From: Tubiluchus corallicola
Lineage: Eukaryota; Priapulida; Priapulimorpha; Priapulimorphida; Tubiluchidae
Direction of reading: 5' to 3'
Length of the DNA: 64,000 nt
NCBI GenBank assembly: GCA_030141605.1
Contig: JAQGDQ010000174.1
Location: 62,001-126,000 of the forward strand
This document shows positions 13,501 through 22,550 of the stretch, one piece after another (within the stretch, counting starts at the first letter, position 1; each line of letters opens with the position of its first letter). The notes beneath the pieces are model-generated. The model saw only the letters and a program-made list of their open reading frames with translations, did not search any database and was not told the origin of the DNA. Made by a program: the position numbers and the translations under genes.

Positions 13501-14874
13501 TTAAATGTTTTTAAATTGTTGACGTGTTTTCTGCACCTGTAACCTACAAGAAACCTATAACTAAATTACCAAGTCTGAAAATTTTTAGCACCTCTACTTT
13601 GACTCGAATCCAGGCCTTCCGTTTTCCGTTCAACTAAGTTAACCGTTACACCACAGAGGCACTTAAACCGTTCACTCGTTCAGACTTACTTAGAAATTTG
13701 CTCTTTAAGCTACTAGAAATCTATCAGCGGAGAATCACAGAGCATACTGTATCAAGACGTGGTACGACATCAATTCAATAAATGCACGAAAACAATACTA
13801 AATTAAAAAATGCAAAAAAATCCACTCCACTAGGTCTTGAACCCAGACCTTCTGCTTTCCCGGCAGCTAAGCTAACCTCTATACCACAGGGCTAAAACTG
13901 AGGTAATGAAAGCTCATTTACAAAAACAACTAGCAACATCTATTTGAAAGAGTCTTCGAAATGAGAACATTTTGCGACATCCTAAGTATAAAAAAGAAAT
14001 TATGCTAAGCAATATACTTATTGATGGTTAAAAAATTTGTGATTAAATTCTTTTTCAAAAATCTTATAACTTTTGTTGAGAGACTATAACCGTAATTCTC
14101 CACTTAAATAGAAATAAAATAGTGTATTTAATTATGAATTCAATTTGGTTAACTTATTTTACGCTAGACGGATGGTACAGCAGCCACAGTTTGTGCTCCA
14201 AAATCTAATATTAGCGTTTAGAGGAATAATGAGACTTTTATACCAAAGCTGCTTCAGCGTTTTGGCTGCATTATTAGACTTTAATTTCAATTTGATAAAA
14301 ATGGGTGTATTAAAAGCAAATATGCTGGCCATTTAGTCTGAATAAAGATACTAAGGAAATAATCAGCTACTTAAATTGAGTAATTTTATAGCAATTGCGA
14401 AAGTCTTCAGAAAAAGTTCTCTCACAATTGCACGTTACTTAATTTAGCATCTGATGCACTCATCTTCAATAATATTTCACATGTTCTGAGTATCGAACTA
14501 CTGAATTTCGCATAAAGTTTCACAATTTCACTAACTGCTAACTTAAATCCTTGAAAATTACACAAAATGAGCAAGCAACTCATAGTAACGATAAAAGAAA
14601 TGCTTGAAATATTTGTGCTTTTAGTGTTCAAATTCGAAAAACAATCTTTTACCTCTCCTCTAACGTTGACGGTCATTTTATCCCCTGATTCGCTGACCTT
14701 CTCCGCAAGTGTATAGCCTTCCTTTTTATCTGGCGCCCAACACATCTTCTTTGCCTCAAATGGCATGTTCATCGTCTCCATTGTCATCTTCTGACTGGGT
14801 TTCAAGAACTGCCAAGGATCTTGTTCCAGGATCTCCTTCGCACCCCATGGCAAGGGAAGGGCTTGTGTCAACAT
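636..14874 (-). CDS. Muscle (class II) myosin heavy chain, N-terminal 660 residues, 9 coding exons, 3' part outside window
   Basis: Actin-based motor heavy chain; hydrolyses ATP to drive filament sliding in muscle. Coding join, 5' to 3' on the minus strand: 14874-14653, 11801-11658, 8741-8585, 7741-7611, 5593-5501, 4792-4729, 3672-3574, 3119-3016, 1601-636. That is 1980 nt (660 codons), all in phase with GT-AG introns. Visible in order: SH3-like N-domain (about residues 35-85), P-loop GESGAGKT (185-192), switch I NDNSSRFGKF (243-252), switch II DIAGFE (466-471), relay helix after it, and lysine/glycine-rich loop 2 (about 635-652). The remaining motor, IQ motifs and coiled-coil rod must lie left of base 1, since no next exon is seen in 1-635. 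Loop 2 and overall wording favour a striated-type sarcomeric myosin over non-muscle myosin. Paralogue identity is not resolvable by eye. Confidence 0.95.
2741..2766. repeat. (AT)n microsatellite
   Basis: About 13 AT dinucleotides inside the myosin intron between 1602 and 3015. The rest of this 1.4-kb intron is AT-rich sequence with nothing else recognised. Confidence 0.9.
3016..3119 (-). CDS. Myosin heavy chain coding exon 8 (residues 304-338)
   Basis: 104 nt, the same size I recall for the matching vertebrate exon. Acceptor TTGCAG above 3119; donor GTAAGT from 3015. The first two bases complete glutamate 304 begun in the previous exon. The translation contains [13 protein letters not shown], then the conserved [14 protein letters not shown], and ends RNTD, joining directly to VAFDILGF of the next exon. 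It is too short for a simple ORF scan. Confidence 0.92.
3574..3672 (-). CDS. Myosin heavy chain coding exon 7 (residues 271-304)
   Basis: 99 nt, equal to the conserved vertebrate exon as I recall it. The acceptor is a T-rich tract ending TTTTCAG above 3672; the donor is AAAG|GTAAAC with GT at 3573-3572. With one T from the upstream exon it reads [12 protein letters not shown], then [12 protein letters not shown], then [16 protein letters not shown] and YHIFYQ are family signatures of the motor domain just after switch I. Confidence 0.93.
3719..3869. mobile_element. Palindromic MITE, PIF/Harbinger-like, flanked by TAA
   Basis: 151-bp element whose two ends are near-perfect inverted repeats of about 46 bp, starting TGGCGCGTTCAGACGTAGAG on the left; the complement of the right end starts TGGCGAGTTCAGATGTAGAA. 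It is flanked by TAA at 3716-3718 and 3870-3872, a 3-bp TWA-type target-site duplication typical of PIF/Harbinger transposons. There is no coding capacity. It sits in the myosin intron 46 bp upstream of the exon at 3574-3672. Confidence 0.8.
4729..4792 (-). CDS. Myosin heavy chain coding exon 6 (residues 250-271)
   Basis: 64 nt, the same size I recall for the vertebrate exon. Acceptor TTCTTTAG above 4792; donor GTAAGT from 4728. It reads [21 protein letters not shown] plus one base. The GKF completes switch I from the preceding exon, and ADIES(Y)LLEKSRV runs on into the next. Confidence 0.93.
5501..5593 (-). CDS. Myosin heavy chain coding exon 5 (residues 219-249), switch I
   Basis: 93 nt, 31 codons, phase 0 at both ends. 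The acceptor is a T-rich tract ending TTTTCAG; the donor is TTTC|GTGAGT. It starts [20 protein letters not shown] and ends in switch I NDNSSRF, which contacts the gamma-phosphate and magnesium of bound ATP. The size and both boundaries match the conserved vertebrate exon as I recall it. Confidence 0.95.
7611..7741 (-). CDS. Myosin heavy chain coding exon 4 (residues 175-218), P-loop
   Basis: 131 nt. Acceptor GCTCATTAG above 7741; donor GTAAGT from 7610. The first two bases AC complete asparagine 175. It encodes [17 protein letters not shown], the nucleotide-binding P-loop with K191 and T192, then the helix [15 protein letters not shown] and a short loop 1 ([11 protein letters not shown]). As I recall, vertebrate genes split this stretch into two exons, the first of 28 nt; that intron is not present here. 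Confidence 0.95.
8585..8741 (-). CDS. Myosin heavy chain coding exon 3 (residues 123-175)
   Basis: 157 nt, the same size I recall for the conserved vertebrate exon. Acceptor ATGAAG above 8741; donor GTAAGT from 8584. It reads [20 protein letters not shown], then [20 protein letters not shown], then [11 protein letters not shown] plus one base. NPYK, PPH(L/I)F and DNAY are standard class II myosin landmarks. Confidence 0.94.
9109..9172. repeat. (AG)n microsatellite
   Basis: About 30 AG dinucleotides preceded by a GGA-rich purine run from 9081, in the 2.9-kb myosin intron 8742-11657. Open frames through it on both strands (Arg-Glu, Leu-Ser) are repeat artefacts. Confidence 0.97.
10200..10539. 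repeat. (TCA)n trinucleotide array with degenerate flank
   Basis: A pure (TCA)n run of about 33 units occupies 10440-10539. A degenerate TCA/TCG/TTA region from about 10200 leads into it, and pyrimidine-rich (TCTG, CTCT) sequence follows to about 10850. In frame it would read poly-His or poly-Ser, but there is no gene context. It lies within a myosin intron. Confidence 0.95.
11658..11801 (-). CDS. Myosin heavy chain coding exon 2 (residues 75-122)
   Basis: 144 nt, 48 codons, phase 0 at both ends. Acceptor GTTTTGCAG above 11801; donor ATTTAT|GTAAGT. It encodes [20 protein letters not shown], then [20 protein letters not shown], then [20 protein letters not shown] and VLHNL-RY-AWMIY are strongly conserved in the family. 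It lies just below a pentanucleotide array at 11862-12078 in the preceding intron. Confidence 0.95.
11862..12078. repeat. Block-structured pentanucleotide array
   Basis: Successive 5-bp blocks of related units: ATATG, then ACATG, ACACG, ACACA and finally ATACA repeats. Each block differs from its neighbour by about one transition. It lies 60 bp upstream of myosin coding exon 2, in the 2.85-kb intron 11802-14652. Minus-strand open frames through it are artefacts. Confidence 0.95.
12572..12660. repeat. Perfect inverted repeat (hairpin), 32-bp arms, 25-nt loop
   Basis: The left arm at 12572-12603 (starting CAACTTTATTAAAACTTTTA) is exactly complementary to the right arm at 12629-12660. An imperfect match extends a further ~10 bp outwards. 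It lies in the myosin intron 11802-14652. Perfect arms suggest a recent origin, perhaps a small foldback element; I found no clear target-site duplication. Confidence 0.85.
13590..13660 (-). other. tRNA-like sequence (relic tRNA or SINE head)
   Basis: The minus strand starts GCCTCTGTGGTGTAACGGTT, an A-box-like element, and has GGATTCGAGTC, a B-box-like element, about 50 nt on. The 7-bp acceptor stem can pair with two G-U pairs, but the T-stem is poorly paired. I read it as a decayed tRNA or tRNA-derived SINE head in the myosin intron, not a working tRNA gene. Confidence 0.45.
13823..13893 (-). other. Second tRNA-like sequence, same orientation
   Basis: The minus strand starts AGCCCTGTGGTATAGAGGTT and carries GGGTTCAAGACC, a good B-box, with a well-paired T-stem but a poor acceptor stem. 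It resembles the copy at 13590-13660 in spacing and wording, so both may be heads of one tRNA-derived repeat family. Confidence 0.45.
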
Positions 14875-14908
14875 CTTGCCAAATCGACCGGTTACTGTAG
14901 CTTAGGCG
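14653..14908 (-). CDS. Myosin heavy chain first coding exon (start codon at 14874; residues 1-74)
   Basis: The exon runs from the acceptor (T-rich run ending CTTAG, AG at 14910-14909) to GAG|GTAAAAG (GT at 14652-14651). Translation starts at the ATG at 14874-14872; an in-frame TAA lies 27 nt upstream within the same exon, so this is the first possible start. The leader [20 protein letters not shown] looks somewhat longer than in the mollusc myosins I remember. The SH3-like subdomain follows, with [18 protein letters not shown] and [11 protein letters not shown]. Bases 14908-14875 are 5' UTR. Confidence 0.93.
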
Positions 14909-15371
14909 CTAAGAAAAAAAGTTAATAATTTTAAGGTAAAATGACAAAAGAGAGTTGTAGTCTCTTGAGTGAAGCCCCGTGCGTGCAGGTGGTAAACATG
15001 TGCAGCGTAAACAACTTTGACTTAGAAGATAAACTTTGACAGTCTTACGTGACAGTTGTAAAAATCGGCTCAAAAGAATAAAGGCGTTTAAAGCAAGATT
15101 TGCACTAAAACCAGCTGCAGTTTTATGTAGTAAGTGGCCATTCAGCCCACATAATCCTTTTAAGTAAAAGAAAGATTTGCGTAAGTCCAACGCTAATACT
15201 TTTGCCTCATCTGATTGAATTTACTTAATATCCTATTTGGCGCATTTACACGAAGAACACCACCTGCATGCTGAATGAGACTATAGAAACATTTCCAACT
15301 ATCGTTATAACCTTTTCAATGCTACACTGAATAATAAAATAAAATACAAAAAAACACAAAATTTCTCTTAC

Positions 15372-15394
15372 ACACTCTCAGCAGCAAGCGACAT
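15372..15394 (-). other. Predicted non-coding first exon of the myosin heavy chain
   Basis: A strong donor (GTGT|GTAAGAG, GT at 15371-15370 on the minus strand) lies about 50 bp downstream of a TATA box, and the coding exon has a good acceptor at 14910-14909. This implies a short 5' UTR exon of roughly 20-25 nt and a 463-nt intron. The transcription start is only estimated from TATA spacing. Confidence 0.5.
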
Positions 15395-15419
15395 GTGAGA
15401 TACCTCGCCCATTCCTCCA

Positions 15420-15472
15420 TTTTATACCCGTCCGGACGACGAGAAAAAATTTCGGATCTCGACGCTGATTGG
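15420..15472 (-). promoter_or_regulatory. Core promoter of the myosin heavy chain: TATA box and CCAAT box
   Basis: On the minus strand TATAAAA occupies 15426-15420 and CCAAT 15472-15468, about 45 bp apart, in the right order upstream of the predicted first exon. A MEF2-like AT-rich motif (CTATTTTTGA on the plus strand, near 15547) lies further upstream but departs from consensus. A CCAAT/TATA layout is typical of strongly transcribed tissue-specific genes. Confidence 0.55.
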
Positions 15473-15479
15473 ACATGCA

Positions 15480-16725
<1,246 letters not shown>

Positions 16726-16959
16726 ATCTTTATATTTTGCATATGTTCGGTTGTATGTTCTGCTGTGTAAAAACAGTAGAATAAAAAACAAGATAGTAAA
16801 AAGTATCTCAGTTTAGCAAGGAAGTATAAAAGTCCGAAGGGTTAGTTGATTTGCTATCGTATCATAATTTTTTGTATAGCTTAATACAACAGAGGATACT
16901 ATTTATACTGAATGGTTGTAGCGAATCTGGTACTTATTTTATTAGGACAGTCGTCTGAA

Positions 16960-17145
16960 GTAAAAGGCTAAAGTGCAATCTGAGGCACACTTGCATTTGT
17001 CGACTTGCACTTATAACAAGACAGGTAAGGACGCAACACGCAAATAACGAATAACATGTCCAAGCAATGGCAATCTCTAGACTCGAACTCAAGACTGCGT
17101 GGTTGCAGGCGAAATGTGGGCCACTCAACCCAGCACGAGTGAGAA
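16960..17145 (-). mobile_element. tRNA-derived SINE copy
   Basis: The minus strand carries a B-box-like GAGTTCGAGTCT preceded by CTGCAACCACGCAGTCTT. Downstream it has a body with the plus-strand signature GACAGGTAAGGACGCAAC and CGCAAATAACGAATAACA. The same body and head recur at 20866-21085, so this is a dispersed family with a pol III-type head. Confidence 0.65.
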
Positions 17146-17149
17146 ACAC

Positions 17150-18148
17150 CTCGACCGTAAAATACTCTTGAGCCACCTATCCATTTAATAAACAGAATTG
17201 CTTAACTTCGTGGCCAAAGTGCCATAGTATGGGCTGACGTGCACAATAGCCTACATTCAAACTAATAAGCACTCATGGTAGCTGTTCCACTGCATCTTGC
17301 GCTGCCTCAGCGTGTCACCCCCAATCAAACATCTCTCAGCCTCTCATCTCGTAAACTGATACCAGGAATGTAATTTCCCATATATAGGGAGGATGAGCGT
17401 GTTAAAGTTAGAAGACATATGCTCAGTGTTGCTGATCGAACTGAGAGTATCATTTGCAAGTCGTTTCCCTTGGCATCACTGAACGCTTAATGCAAAATCA
17501 AAACTCGACATTGAGTGCGCTTCTTTCTTTAAAAGAAATTAGTGAAATTCCGTAAGCTTAATAATAAATATCTTTAATAAATTTTAGTTACTATTAAGTT
17601 GTTGTGAAGTATGTTCGTTTTTTGGTCCTATGTTTTTGTTTATTAATGCATTTATTGATTTCTCGTTGAATAATGACATTATCCAGCTAATTGTTGCGTC
17701 ATTTCTAAGAATTATAATAAAAAATTCTAAAATTGTTTGCTTTTTTGGTAATTTTTTAACAAACTAAGGCATTATGTCGAGGTATTACTGGAAGAAATTT
17801 CTCATTTTAATTAAATATTTATTAACATCGAAATACTGGTAATTCTTAGTATTCGTTTGTTTGTTACAATTTTTAGTATCTCTAGGATTTTTAGGATCTT
17901 TAGGATTTGGAATTTTTATGATTAAGAACTTTAGATCTTTTGGATTTTTATGATCAATAGTTGTTATAATTTTAGTGAATGGCCCCTTTAGTCGGGTGAA
18001 TTAATGTTCTTTGTATGCAAAGTAAATCGACGTTAAAATAAACTTTCTCACTTAATTATTTACTTATCCGTTACACTACTCATGCCCCGATTAAACCATA
18101 ATTTTCCATCCTTTGTGTAACGAGGCTCATAATTTTTTTAAATGTTAT
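17150..18148. other. AT-rich interval, nothing recognised
   Basis: No ORF of note and no repeat beyond short runs such as TTTAGGATTT-like words near 17880-17950. Target DNA of the LINE insertion begins at its right end. Confidence 0.5.
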
Positions 18149-18165
18149 AATAATTAAATATAAAT

Positions 18166-18812
18166 TTGCACATTTGAAAAGAGTTGGCAGAGTTGAAAAG
18201 AGTAAAGACCTTTAAGTATCTGGGTTCAATGATAGACGAGATTGCAGGAATGGAAAAGGAGGTGAATTTCAGGATTCAGTGTGGTTGGAATAACTGGCGA
18301 AAAGTTTCAGGTGTGATATGCGATAAGAGGATTCCAGCGAGACTTAATGGTAAATTTCACAAAGTAGTGGTCAGACCCGCCCTAATATATGGGCTGGAAG
18401 CAGCACCTCTAAAGAAGACCGAAGAGAAGAAAATGGATGTGGCGGAGATGAGGATGTTGAGATGGATGGTGGGAGTAACAAGAAGGGATAAAATAAGGAA
18501 TAGTAATATTAGAGGAACAGTGAAAGTAGTGGAAGCCTCGAAAAAGATACAAGAGGCAAGATTGCGATGGTATGGGTACCTGAGAAGAAGAGTCGGGGAA
18601 GATAACGTGGGAAGGGAGGTCATGGAAATGGAAGTGCTGGGAAATAGAAGAAAAGGACGACCCAAGCTGAGATGGTTTGAATGTATTAACGGAGACCTTA
18701 AAGAGAAGAACATAAATGAAGAGATGGCCAACAACAGGAATGCATGGAGAAGACTCATTCACAACGGCGACCCCGCATAGGGAAAAGCTGAGAAGAAGAA
18801 GAAGAAGAAAAG
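18166..18812 (+). mobile_element. 5'-truncated RTE-type non-LTR retrotransposon with 17-bp target-site duplication
   Basis: Both ends carry the same 17 bases, AATAATTAAATATAAAT, at 18149-18165 and 18813-18829, a perfect target-site duplication. The element holds an uninterrupted C-terminal reverse-transcriptase frame and ends in a short AAG-type microsatellite tail, typical of RTE elements. 5' truncation is the usual outcome of target-primed reverse transcription. The intact frame and perfect duplication suggest a recent insertion. Confidence 0.88.
18184..18780 (+). CDS. C-terminal part of RTE-type reverse transcriptase (truncated)
   Basis: 198 residues without a stop. Family landmarks are VKTFKYLGSMID at the start, then GKFHKVVVRPALIYGLEA, MRMLRWMVGVTRRD, IQEARLRWYGYLRRR, GRPKLRWFECINGDL and a terminal NAWRRLIHNGDPA. 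These match the RT thumb and C-terminal tail of RTE-like LINE proteins. The endonuclease and the catalytic RT core are missing, so it cannot mobilise itself. The listed start is the first in-frame codon of clear homology, not a translation start. Confidence 0.85.
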   Translation: MAELKRVKTFKYLGSMIDEIAGMEKEVNFRIQCGWNNWRKVSGVICDKRIPARLNGKFHKVVVRPALIYGLEAAPLKKTEEKKMDVAEMRMLRWMVGVTRRDKIRNSNIRGTVKVVEASKKIQEARLRWYGYLRRRVGEDNVGREVMEMEVLGNRRKGRPKLRWFECINGDLKEKNINEEMANNRNAWRRLIHNGDPA

Positions 18813-18829
18813 AATAATTAAATATAAAT

Positions 18830-20865
18830 CAATGACCAAAACCCAAATAAACAATTGCAGTATATAGTTAAAATAAAGTTTTTAAATTTCTCAAAGTGTG
18901 TTTCCATTTTCATTTTTCTCATTTTAATGACTTTATTTTTAATTTTATAAGCAAAAATTGTCGGAAGCATTGTGTGAAAATTCATGTCACACTTCACAAA
19001 TCATAATGATATGCACATGAATTGTGCGCAATAAATGTTCAGAATGATTAACCCACTGCAGTAACGGAAATTTCTCAATTTCTGCTGCCAAGATGTATTT
19101 AATTGGACTTTCAAGGGTTAATTTAGCCATGGGCAGAGGAATGAGCATCCTAGATAAGAGATGTTCCCACGCAATTCTCTCGTATGACGTCATCGCATGC
19201 TTCACAAAGCAAATTACTTTAGATTGGGACAATACTAATTTATTGAAATCTGACACACCGTTCTGCTTATATTGAGCTATTTCAGTGTGTTGCTCTTATC
19301 GCTCGGAAACAGTTATGGCGAATTTTATTAAATAAAACAGTGAAAAAAATGCAAACATATCGCGGAAGGAGAAAATTTGAAAAAAAACGATTTTGTCAAA
19401 TACAACTGCATATTAAGATCAATACTGCCTATAGGAAACTGGAATTTTCATTGTATAATTGTAATGACTGTAATTCTTTCAATAAATAGAAGAGGCAAAC
19501 GTAATGAATCTGTGTACAATAAAATGAAGAGATCAAATTTCAGTGTCTCAGTATTAAGAGCACCGGTCTTCATCACATATTGGCGTAGATCATCTATCAC
19601 TCCTAATTTTGAATCACAAAATTTTGGACCGTTGGTTTTGTCTTACGAACTTAATAGGTCAAGCGTTTGATTTTAGTGAATCGTATTAGAGTGAATTTTT
19701 TTATAATTTTTTTAATAATATTTGTACTTTCTCGTAATAGAGAAAGTACTTACCATAGAGAGTGAATAACTGATCCCATTCAAAAGATGTAAGCGCAGAT
19801 TGAAGGGTCGGGTGAATTAAAAATGGAAGAAAATAGAGAGAGAGAGAGAGACAAAGAAGAGGAAGTGAGAGAGAAAGAAATATTTGGAGGAAAAAATAAC
19901 TTGCCCCCAAATTTCATTTTATGTTAGTTTTTGTTTGCTCCCTTTTACTGTCTTTTTCATTACCATTCTCATTTTCCCTATTTTTCTTTAAAGATTTGTT
20001 TACATCGTAAGATCGCATATTATCACGAGCTCAGTCGTGCTCTGCATGTATACATGCGTACAACAAAAGGCGCAAGGGACGCAATTAATGTCTATTCATT
20101 ATGCATTCTATAGCAAGACATGTCCCCATCTGATGTTCTATTTATCATCTTAATTACTAGGTTAGGTAATTAGGTGCAGATAATATATGTTATGATACGC
20201 GTACATGTGAGTTAGACTAATAGCCAAATGGGACACATGAACGAAATAAATAAACTTTGAAACTTCCAAAACGATTTTAAATATCAATTGTTACTTTAAA
20301 GGAACACGGGATGATTTTTCATATACTACCCCATTTTGAAGTCCGATGAAAAAGTTTACATTTTAACACGATTAACACTGCAGAAGTACAGTGCTACAGT
20401 AAGATATTCAGTGTGTTGTACTATCACTAGGCATGCTTTAAAATAAAAATCCAAATTTCAAATTTACGGCTGTGTCACGCATGAGCTGTCGAACGTGTGT
20501 AGTTCGCACACAACGAATTTTTAGTATTTTTTCATTCAAAACCTCACTCTATGGACAAGAAGGCAAATGCAACGCTCATTCCCAAACTTTCAACACCTGC
20601 TTAGGAAACTCGGTCGAAATAGATTGCCTAACTAGTCCCTGGTGGATTTTTGTAAAGCTCTACCCTTTTCGTTGCTTGTTTTAGTAAACACAGTGGCGTA
20701 GCTTGGGTTATTCCAAGAACCTAGAATAGAAGGATTTATTATATAAGCTATCAAACTTATATAAACGCAGTGTAGCATATAGGAAACTTTCAGCAGAGGC
20801 TCCTCAAAGATAGATGAAAAGTGTGGAAGGTTTTAAAAATCTGAATGTAAGAAGTTCAGTGTCAG
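18830..20865. other. AT-rich intergenic interval, nothing recognised
   Basis: Only short low-complexity runs, such as AG-rich sequence near 19830-19880. No conserved ORF. Confidence 0.5.
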
Positions 20866-21085
20866 AGGAAGACAAAGGCAAGATTTATTTACCGTCACTC
20901 ATTTAACAGACAACATCAGCACTATGGCTATTTTTCGACTTACAACAATACAGGTCTGTACGCAACGCACAAATAACGAATGAAATATAGGGTATATACC
21001 CTGGCGTCGGGAGCCGCTGGTATCGAACTGAAGACTGCGTGGTTGCAGTCCGAAATCTAAACCACACTGCCACACTATTATACAC
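20866..21085 (-). mobile_element. tRNA-derived SINE copy, best preserved in the window
   Basis: The minus strand runs from a tRNA-like head (GTGTGGCAGTGTGGTTTAGA, then CTGCAACCACGCAGTCTTCA, then B-box AGTTCGATACC) into a body shared with 16960-17145. Its tail region (plus-strand ACCGTCACTCATTTAACAGA) is shared with 32610-32705. Confidence 0.65.
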
Positions 21086-21221
21086 TATTAAAGCTGCACT
21101 GACCTGTGGATATTAGTTTCTTCGAAAACGTATTGTTTTCACGTTACTAGGTATTTAGTAATTAGTTACTATGCCAAAAAATGCTGGGCTGTCACGCATC
21201 CACCAAAAAAAAAACTTCAAG

Positions 21222-21705
21222 AAACCTTGGGTAATCACTGATTTCTTGACATTCATTAAAATAAAAAACCAGCTTATAAAACTCACAAATTGTCTGTACA
21301 AAAAGAATATTGTCTATGTCAATAAATTTAATCGTTAAAGAACTGTCTATTCGCACTTGTTACTCTAACTGACTCAAAACTAATAAACAAATGTGAAAAA
21401 AATGGAAAATTATAAACGGTATAATGCATTGTCAGAAAACCATGCACAAATCACCCAGTAAACTCAAGTTAAATGGTAAAGAATGCACTTCGGAGAAAAA
21501 CAACAGTGAAATATTAAACTTTTTTCTCTAATATAGGACATGAGATGGCTAATGAAAATCCCTATACCAACTTTAGATGAAACTACTTTTTAAATAATCG
21601 TGTCTAGAATGGTTTCTATATAACTCCAATAATGGATAACGAAGTACGTACGGAAATAAATAATCTAGACAATGACAAATCTTTTGGCCCAAAAAAATCT
21701 CCATT
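21222..21705 (+). mobile_element. Decayed non-LTR retrotransposon fragment (CR1/Jockey-like RT region)
   Basis: The conceptual plus-strand reading, with stops and frame breaks, shows KPWVITDFLTFIKIKNQLIK, then SEILNFFFSNIGHEMANENP, then MDNEVRTEINNLDNDKSFGP. The order and wording are those of the linker and first RT motifs of CR1/Jockey-type LINEs (the 'EV...I..L...KS.GP' signature). There are several stop codons, so it is an old relic. Confidence 0.65.
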
Positions 21706-22154
21706 ATTTCTGTAAACTATCCACTGATGTAATTACGCCATTTGTCTGTTGTATTTAACAAATCAATAAGTAAAAGTGTTTTTCTTTTTTGTTCCTTATT
21801 TTTTAGTTGCTTAAGCGACTTTGACTGTGTCTTTATTTACGTATACGATATAAATTTAAATTTACAAGTGCATACATTCATTTCAATCATTCTATCATTT
21901 CCATTATAACAAACTGATTTTACCTATTGGACATAACTGTTTAAGTTATTATATAGAAAGTATGATAACTGTATGGCAACGCATCAAGTAGATGTAGATT
22001 GCTTATTTCGACCTATATTTAATATCTGCAAAACTTAATTTTTGCTTATTTTCTTTAGGCCTATTTTTTGCTTATTTGCTTAATCTTTTTTTACTAATAA
22101 ATTTAGTAAATTTAATAGAATTTAATATCTTAAACAAAATGAATAAATTATGTC

Positions 22155-22178
22155 ATCTGCTATCTATCTATCTATCTA

Positions 22179-22216
<38 letters not shown>

Positions 22217-22391
22217 AGTCAGTCACAGTCAGTCAGTCAGTCAGTCAGTCAGTCAGTCAGTCAGTCAGTCAGTCAGTCAGTCAGTCAGTCAGTCAGTCAG
22301 TCAGTCAGTCAGTCAGTCAGTCAGTCAGTCAGTCAGTCAGTCAGTCAGTCAGTCAGTCAGTCAGTCAGTCAGTCAGTCAGTCAGTCAGTCA

Positions 22392-22435
<44 letters not shown>

Positions 22436-22550
22436 GTCTGTCTGCTGGTCCGTCCGTCGCCCGTACACCCACCCACCCGTCTATCCATCCATCCATCCAT
22501 CCATCCATCATCCATCCAGCCATCCATTCGTTCATCCATCTATCTATCTA
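22155..22550. repeat. Compound tetranucleotide array: TCTA/TCTG, (CAGT)n, CTGT, CATC
   Basis: Short TCTA and TCTG runs lead into about 45 near-perfect CAGT units (22214-22394), then CTGT, ACCC and CATC runs. The long serine/valine/glutamine frames are artefacts. Confidence 0.97.
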
